Shown in pieces: positions 51,659 to 64,000 of a stretch of DNA of 64,000 nt (position 1 is its first letter; the number at the start of each line of letters is the position of its first letter). The notes beneath the pieces are model-generated. The model was not told where the DNA came from and ran no database searches. It saw nothing but the letters and a program-made list of their open reading frames with translations. The stretch is from Anaerolinea sp. (GTDB lineage: Bacteria; Chloroflexota; Anaerolineae; Anaerolineales; Anaerolineaceae): the NCBI GenBank assembly GCA_029975965.1, contig JARKOV010000162.1, forward strand, positions 1-64,000, in the 5' to 3' direction. Position numbers and translations under genes: made by a program.

Positions 51659-52818
51659 GCACACTGGCCTGGTTACGCAGTCGCAACCGGAAAAAGGCTG
51701 TTGCCGACACGACCAAAGACGAGGCTTTTTATCGCGCCGGGCAATGGCAACTGGTCTGGTGGAAATTCCGCCGCCACAAATTGGCTAACCTGGCGATGGT
51801 CGTGTTAGGCATCTTCTATTTCATCGCCATTTTTGCCGAGATCGTCGCCCCCTGGGACCCGCTGCACCGCATGAAAGAGTACGCGGCGATGCCGCCAATG
51901 AAAGTCTACCTGTTCGACTACAACGGGCAATTCCGTGGACCTTTCGTGTACAACATGGTTTTCGGACGCGACCCGGTGACGTTGAGACCGGTCTATCAAC
52001 TCGATTTTGACACCATCTTGCCGGTCAAGCTGTTCGTCAAAGGCGACCCGTATAAGCTGTGGGGGCTATTCTCGATGGATCGGCACCTGTTTGGTGTCGA
52101 GTCTCCCGACCGGGCAGCGCCGTACCCATTCTTCTTGTTGGGCACCGACAGCCTGGGACGCGATTTGCTCTCGCGCATTTTCTTCGGCGGGCGCATCTCG
52201 CTCACGGTCGGATTGATCGGCGTAACGCTTTCGTTTGTGTTCGGATTGTTGCTGGGTGGGCTTTCGGGGTTCTTCGGCGGGGTGATCGATGAGGTGATCA
52301 TGCGCCTGATCGACGTCCTTCAGTCGCTGCCGCAGATTCCGTTGTGGATGTCGCTGGCGGCGGCTTTGCCGCAGGATTGGCCCCAGTTGCGCACCTACTT
52401 CTTCGTCACCATCATCCTCTCGATCTTCGGATGGGTCTTCCTGGCGCGCACGGTGCGCGGCAAAATGCTCAGCATGCGCGAGGAAGATTTCGTCATGGCG
52501 GCCAAGCTGGACGGTGAAAACGAGTGGAACATCATCACCCGTTACATGCTGCCGGGCTTTGCCAGTTACATCATCGTCTCACTGACCATATCGATCCCGG
52601 GGATGATCCTGGGCGAGACTTCGCTCAGCTTCCTGGGCATCGGCCTGCGCGCGCCGACGATCAGTTGGGGGGTGATGCTGCAGGATGCGCAAACCATCCA
52701 GACGGTCGCGCTCCTGCCGTGGCTGCTGTGGCCGGTCGTTTTCGTGGTGGTGGCGGTGTTGATGTTCAACTTCCTCGGCGACGGTTTGCGCGATGCCGCC
52801 GACCCATATGTGAACTGA
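51655..52818 (+). CDS. ABC transporter permease (OppC/DppC-like)
   Basis: The 387-residue protein has the OppC arrangement: an N-terminal helix FRRHKLANLAMVVLGIFY (about 38-60), a long periplasmic loop with HLFGVESPDRAAPYPFFLLG and TDSLGRDLLSRIFFGGRISL, and a cytoplasmic EAA motif near DFVMAAKLDGENEWNIITRY. The C-terminal GLRAPTISWGVMLQDAQ and FNFLGDGLRDAADPYVN are conserved in the family. The periplasmic loop of about 110 residues before the HLFG motif is longer than in OppC of E. coli. The start overlaps the preceding stop. The frame upstream of 51655 is a shadow. Confidence 0.93.
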   Translation: MSTLAWLRSRNRKKAVADTTKDEAFYRAGQWQLVWWKFRRHKLANLAMVVLGIFYFIAIFAEIVAPWDPLHRMKEYAAMPPMKVYLFDYNGQFRGPFVYNMVFGRDPVTLRPVYQLDFDTILPVKLFVKGDPYKLWGLFSMDRHLFGVESPDRAAPYPFFLLGTDSLGRDLLSRIFFGGRISLTVGLIGVTLSFVFGLLLGGLSGFFGGVIDEVIMRLIDVLQSLPQIPLWMSLAAALPQDWPQLRTYFFVTIILSIFGWVFLARTVRGKMLSMREEDFVMAAKLDGENEWNIITRYMLPGFASYIIVSLTISIPGMILGETSLSFLGIGLRAPTISWGVMLQDAQTIQTVALLPWLLWPVVFVVVAVLMFNFLGDGLRDAADPYVN

Positions 52819-52828
52819 CAGGTGCCGC

Positions 52829-53887
52829 ATGACAGAGCAGAGCACACTATCCAAAGATCAATCTGTCCTGGTCGAAATCAAGGGGCTGCGCACCTATTTC
52901 TACCTGGCTGAAGGGGTTGTCCGCGCGGTGGACGGGGTCGACCTGACGGTCAACCGTGGGGTAACGCTGGGCATCGTGGGCGAGAGCGGATGTGGGAAGA
53001 GCATCTCAGCTTATTCGATGCTGCGCCTGGTCCCTCCGCCCGGAAAAATCGAGGGCGGCGAGATCCTTTTCTACAAGACGCCCAAAGATGGCAGCTCGAA
53101 CCAGGCCGAGATCATCAACCTGACCAAGCTCGATCCCAACGGTGAGACCATTCGCAATATTCGCGGCAACTATATCTCGATGGTTTTCCAGGAGCCGATG
53201 ACCGCGATGAGCCCGGTGCGGACCGTGGGCCAGCAGATCATGGAAGCCATCATACTCCACCAGAAGTCAGACAAAGCCACAGCGCGCGAGCAAGCCATCG
53301 AGATTCTTTCGAAGGTGCGCATGTCACGCCCGGAGAAAGTCGTCGATGACTACCCCTTCCAGCTCAGCGGCGGGATGCGCCAGCGCGCGATGATCGCTAT
53401 GGCGTTGAGCTGCCGACCGCATTTGCTCATCGCCGACGAACCGACCACCGCGCTGGACGTGACCACCGAAGCCCAAATCCTCAACCTGATGCGCGACCTG
53501 CAGGAAGAGCTTGGCATGGGCATCATGTATATCACCCACAACCTGGGGGTGATCGCAGAGATGGCCAAGGAAGTGGCGGTGATGTACATGGGGCGCGTGG
53601 TTGAACAGACCGACATCCGCAGCCTGTTCTTCAACCCATTGCACCCGTACACGCAGGGGTTGTTGACCTCCATCCCCCAACTGCGGGATGCGCTTACCTC
53701 GCGCGAAAAGGGACGGCTGAACGTGATCAAAGGGATGGTGCCCGACCCCTACGCCCGGCTCAAGGGCTGCCCGTTCCATCCTCGCTGCCCAAAGGTGATC
53801 AACGGCGTGTGCGATGAAATCGAGGCGCCGATGGTTGAGGTGGAACCTGGGCACGTCGTCCGCTGCCACCTGTATTCAGGCCAGTGA
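52829..53887 (+). CDS. ABC transporter ATP-binding protein (OppD-like)
   Basis: The 352-residue protein has Walker A GESGCGKS, a signature [15 protein letters not shown] and Walker [15 protein letters not shown]. The C-terminal oligopeptide-transporter domain has the cysteine motif [12 protein letters not shown], which in OppD-type ATPases binds an iron-sulphur cluster or metal. An insertion ([20 protein letters not shown]) after the Walker A loop is slightly longer than usual. It pairs with the OppF-like protein encoded next and energises the importer. It begins 10 nt after the OppC-like gene. Confidence 0.95.
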   Translation: MTEQSTLSKDQSVLVEIKGLRTYFYLAEGVVRAVDGVDLTVNRGVTLGIVGESGCGKSISAYSMLRLVPPPGKIEGGEILFYKTPKDGSSNQAEIINLTKLDPNGETIRNIRGNYISMVFQEPMTAMSPVRTVGQQIMEAIILHQKSDKATAREQAIEILSKVRMSRPEKVVDDYPFQLSGGMRQRAMIAMALSCRPHLLIADEPTTALDVTTEAQILNLMRDLQEELGMGIMYITHNLGVIAEMAKEVAVMYMGRVVEQTDIRSLFFNPLHPYTQGLLTSIPQLRDALTSREKGRLNVIKGMVPDPYARLKGCPFHPRCPKVINGVCDEIEAPMVEVEPGHVVRCHLYSGQ

Positions 53888-53925
53888 CCATGGCAGAGCG
53901 GTTAGAAAGCCAAGAGGTAACCAGC

Positions 53926-54969
53926 ATGACAGATCAGGTGAAATCTACCGAACCTCTGCTCGAGGTGGTCGAGCTAAAGAAATATTTCCCGATCAGACGG
54001 GGTTTTTTCAAGCGGGTCGTGGGTCACGTGAAAGCTGTCGACGACCTGAGCTTTGTCATCCAGGAAGGAGAGACGCTGGGGCTGGTGGGTGAAAGCGGTT
54101 GTGGCAAGACCACCGCTGGGCGCTCGATTCTGCGGGCGATCAACCCAACGAGCGGACACGTGTACTTCCGCGATCCAACCGCCGGTCGGGTGGATGTGGC
54201 GGCGCTGGAATTGGATCAGTTGCGCAGTGTGCGCCGCAACATGCGCATGATCTTCCAGGATCCATATGCCTCGTTAAACCCGCGCATGACGCTGCTGGAT
54301 ATCGTCGGCGCGCCGTTGCGCGCGATGGGCCTGGCCAGTGGCAAGGAGCTGGAAGAACGGGTGGCTGAGATGTTGCGCCGGGTGGGCTTGCGCCCGGAGT
54401 ATATGCGCCGTTACCCGCACGCCTTCTCCGGCGGGCAGCGCCAGAGGATCGGCCTGGCGCGAGCGTTGGCGCCCAACCCTAAATTTGTCGTCTGCGATGA
54501 GCCGGTCTCTGCGCTGGATGTGTCGGTGCAGGCGCAAATTCTCAACCTGATGCAAGACCTTCAGCAGGACCTGGGTCTGACTTTCCTGTTCGTGGCACAT
54601 GACCTCAGCGTGGTTGCCCACATCAGTGATCGCGTGGCGGTGATGTACGTGGGGAAGATGGTCGAGCTGGCCGAGAAAAAAGAGCTGTTCATGAACCCCA
54701 AGCATCCCTACACCGAGGCGCTCATGTCGGCGATCCCCCTTCCCGACCCGCGCCCGCGCGAGAAACGCGTGCTGCTGACCGGAGAGGTGGCAAACCCAGC
54801 CAACCCGCCTTCGGGATGTTACTTCCACCCGCGCTGCGCATATGCGAAGGATATTTGCAGCCAGCAAGACCCCGAATTGACCGAGGTGAAACCGGGCCAT
54901 TTCGCCAAATGCCACTTTGCCCGCGACCTATCCCTGACGGGCGTCAGTGGCATTGGTGTGGCGCAATAA
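53926..54969 (+). CDS. ABC transporter ATP-binding protein (OppF-like)
   Basis: The 347-residue protein starts [20 protein letters not shown]. It has Walker A GESGCGKT, an insertion for the phosphate-binding helix [17 protein letters not shown], signature [15 protein letters not shown], Walker [13 protein letters not shown] and the oligopeptide C-terminal domain with [16 protein letters not shown] start at 53926, where AGAGGT is eight bases upstream. In-frame starts at 53884 (GTG) and 53890 (ATG), which would overlap or abut the OppD-like stop, are alternatives. It closes the importer operon, whose terminator lies 35 nt downstream. Confidence 0.93.
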   Translation: MTDQVKSTEPLLEVVELKKYFPIRRGFFKRVVGHVKAVDDLSFVIQEGETLGLVGESGCGKTTAGRSILRAINPTSGHVYFRDPTAGRVDVAALELDQLRSVRRNMRMIFQDPYASLNPRMTLLDIVGAPLRAMGLASGKELEERVAEMLRRVGLRPEYMRRYPHAFSGGQRQRIGLARALAPNPKFVVCDEPVSALDVSVQAQILNLMQDLQQDLGLTFLFVAHDLSVVAHISDRVAVMYVGKMVELAEKKELFMNPKHPYTEALMSAIPLPDPRPREKRVLLTGEVANPANPPSGCYFHPRCAYAKDICSQQDPELTEVKPGHFAKCHFARDLSLTGVSGIGVAQ

Positions 54970-55003
54970 GCTCACATCAGCGGGTGTGCAGCCGTTGCGC
55001 TAT

Positions 55004-55038
55004 GAGCCTGGTGGATTTCCATTCACCAGGCTCTTTTT
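55004..55038 (+). terminator. Terminator of the importer operon
   Basis: A 10-bp perfect stem (55004-55013 with 55024-55033, ten-base loop) is followed by five T residues. It separates the importer genes from the beta-galactosidase genes. Confidence 0.85.
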
Positions 55039-55063
55039 GAGAAAACGACCAACCTTTTTTTGA

Positions 55064-58510
<3,447 letters not shown>

Positions 58511-58525
58511 CTTTCGTTACCATGA

Positions 58526-58561
58526 GCCGGGCGCGCCAGGAACAGACGGGGTGCGCCCGGC
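58526..58561 (+). other. Intercistronic hairpin after the first beta-galactosidase gene
   Basis: Nine-base arms GCCGGGCGC (58526-58534) and GCGCCCGGC (58553-58561) with an 18-base loop and no T tract. It may stabilise the upstream message. Confidence 0.45.
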
Positions 58562-58574
58562 AGAGGAGTCTGGC

Positions 58575-62865
<4,291 letters not shown>

Positions 62866-62871
62866 GAAATG

Positions 62872-62905
62872 ATGGGCTACGGCAGCTGCGGCTGCCGTAG
62901 CCCAT
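62872..62905. terminator. 15-bp perfect hairpin between convergent genes
   Basis: Bases 62872-62886 pair perfectly with 62891-62905 around a four-base loop. A smaller hairpin (62907-62912 with 62916-62921) follows. They lie between the converging GH2 and M23-like genes. No T tract follows, so a classical intrinsic terminator is absent. Confidence 0.6.
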
Positions 62906-62974
62906 GAGCGGCACAGCCGCTGTAAACACCCCTAAGTTTTCATTGTTTGAGACGAGTTATCGTATCAAAATGCG

Positions 62975-63934
62975 TCAGAACTGGGGAATGAAGATCGCGT
63001 TGCGACCGGAGAAGCGCAGTTCGAATAAGATCGGGACAGCCGGCGCGTTCTCGTCATAGCCCTCCAGGTTAACCTGGATATGCAGGTGGGGAATCGAGGG
63101 CGTGCCCGAGTTGCCGATGCGCCCAATCACCTGCCCCAACCAGACCTGGTCCCCTTCCTTCACGAAGAAATTGCCGGCGCGGAAATTGGCCAGAGTGACG
63201 TACCATTCGAAGCACTTCAAAACCACGTAGTTGCCCATCGGGTCGCCCTGGCTGAGCACGGGCACGTCGGGAATGCCGTCGACGACCTTGACCACCTCGC
63301 CCACGCACGGGCTATAGACGGGTTCGTTATACCCCAGGTACTTGCGGTAGTCGCGGTTGAGCACGCCTTCCGATACGGTGCCACGGATGGTCATCTTCAT
63401 CAGGTCCACGGCGTAGCCCTGGTTGGGCATCGTTCCGCTGGGCGGGCCAAAAATGGAATTGACGTGGTTGTTCATCCCCAGGCCGTTCAGGCTGTTTCCG
63501 CCGTTGGTCACCACGTACATGCCTTCGCGCAGGGGGAAGTAAACCAGAATGGCATCCTTTTCGTAGAAGGATTCATGCTCGTAGGAGCGCAAAACCAGCG
63601 AATCAACATAGACAAGCGGCGCAATCAGCAGGAGCGAGACGACAAAGGGAATCAGCCCGGCGCGGCCTTTGGGTGGGAAAAACGGCTTTCCGTCCGAAAT
63701 ATACATCTGGCGGATGATGAGCAGGAGGACGAACAGGGCTGGTAAGAAGCGCATGTAATACCACACCAGAGACCAGTTGACGGTCATCACGAAGAAAAAA
63801 CTGGCTGCGGCATAAGCGGCGATATAGAGTAGAGCGGTCAGCTTGCTGTTGAACTGGACGAGCCAAAGCACAACAGCCAGGGGGATAAAGACAACCGCCC
63901 AGACGATTATGGGGAAAACACTGGTCCAAGGCAT
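62975..63934 (-). CDS. Membrane-anchored M23-like peptidase
   Basis: The 319-residue protein has an N-terminal membrane region with about four hydrophobic segments (7-26, 32-52, 60-75, 94-115) and an extracellular M23 domain (about 140-310). The C-terminal zinc motif HLH (H283, H285) and the aspartate of the first motif (D177 in GYAVDL) are present. The His that normally precedes this Asp by four residues is Gly, so one zinc ligand is lost or supplied elsewhere. Such LytM-like domains may act as regulators instead of hydrolases. The gene has a GGAG about nine bases upstream. Its promoter TATAAT is at the window edge. Confidence 0.8.
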   Translation of the reverse strand: MPWTSVFPIIVWAVVFIPLAVVLWLVQFNSKLTALLYIAAYAAASFFFVMTVNWSLVWYYMRFLPALFVLLLIIRQMYISDGKPFFPPKGRAGLIPFVVSLLLIAPLVYVDSLVLRSYEHESFYEKDAILVYFPLREGMYVVTNGGNSLNGLGMNNHVNSIFGPPSGTMPNQGYAVDLMKMTIRGTVSEGVLNRDYRKYLGYNEPVYSPCVGEVVKVVDGIPDVPVLSQGDPMGNYVVLKCFEWYVTLANFRAGNFFVKEGDQVWLGQVIGRIGNSGTPSIPHLHIQVNLEGYDENAPAVPILFELRFSGRNAIFIPQF

Positions 63935-63992
63935 TTCAAATTACTCCATCATGCAGGCTGCAATGGGTCTGCGCAAAGTTTGATCGTGATTG

Positions 63993-63998
63993 ATTATA
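63993..63998 (-). promoter_or_regulatory. -10 element of the M23-like gene
   Basis: On the minus strand a perfect TATAAT lies 59 nt upstream of the ATG at 63934. The -35 box would be outside the window. Confidence 0.45.
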
Positions 63999-64000
63999 CT

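Overview
The window looks like a chromosomal segment of a Chloroflexota bacterium, most likely class Anaerolineae. This is inferred from the G+C-rich codon use, the zinc-ribbon/DWL-repeat protein, the DUF6754-type protein, and the sugar locus with a one-polypeptide LacI-kinase-receiver-AraC regulator; no rRNA or other marker gene is present to prove it. There is no CRISPR array, no transposase and no integrase.

Layout. (1) 1-6772: small housekeeping and accessory genes. A zinc-ribbon protein, two membrane proteins, a methyltransferase and an ANT(4')-like nucleotidyltransferase lie on the minus strand; a site-2-protease/TPR protein and an aldo-keto reductase lie on the plus strand. (2) 6770-6975, minus: an isolated transcription unit with a consensus promoter (TTGACA-17-TATAAT), a tRNA-like RNA of about 145 nt and an intrinsic terminator. 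(3) 7038-29941, minus: an 18-gene operon of about 23 kb for a contractile phage-tail-like particle of the extracellular contractile injection system (eCIS, Afp/PVC-like) type. It encodes sheath, tube, hub, spike, PAAR tip, gp25, two baseplate wedge proteins, a tail protein I, a DUF6519/beta-helix protein, a Pvc16-like cap protein and a Pvc15-like AAA+ ATPase. A papain-like peptidase is embedded in the operon and is the best cargo candidate. The leader holds a promoter followed by a terminator-like hairpin. (4) 30192-40751: an ABM protein, AlaX, a cupin, tRNA-Lys with a degenerate duplicate of its 3' end, two GNAT genes, a DEAD-box helicase, an ABC-F ATPase behind a leader-peptide attenuator, a toroid-fold protein and a secreted metallo-beta-lactamase-fold protein. 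(5) 40832-62865, plus: a sugar-utilisation locus. A 1212-residue hybrid regulator is followed by a pseudo-receiver, a membrane protein, an unrecognised 846-residue protein, a family-5 ABC importer (binding protein, two permeases, two ATPases), two GH2 beta-galactosidases and a URO-D-like protein between them. (6) 62975-63934, minus: a membrane-anchored M23-like peptidase.

How the genes work together. In region 5 the regulator probably senses an intracellular sugar through its LacI-like domain and acts through its own AraC domain. Direct repeats of a GTCC-containing half-site spaced 21 bp occur upstream of the pseudo-receiver gene and of the importer operon and are plausible operators. The importer would bring in a beta-galactoside that the two GH2 enzymes cleave. 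In region 3 nearly all genes overlap or abut, so the particle parts, the ATPase and the peptidase are probably made from one transcript.

The items most worth following up are: a bacterial Death-like/effector-associated-type domain inserted in the first beta-galactosidase; the tRNA-like RNA unit; the ABC-F attenuator; the papain-like peptidase in the eCIS operon; and a repeat domain shared by the sheath and the tail protein.
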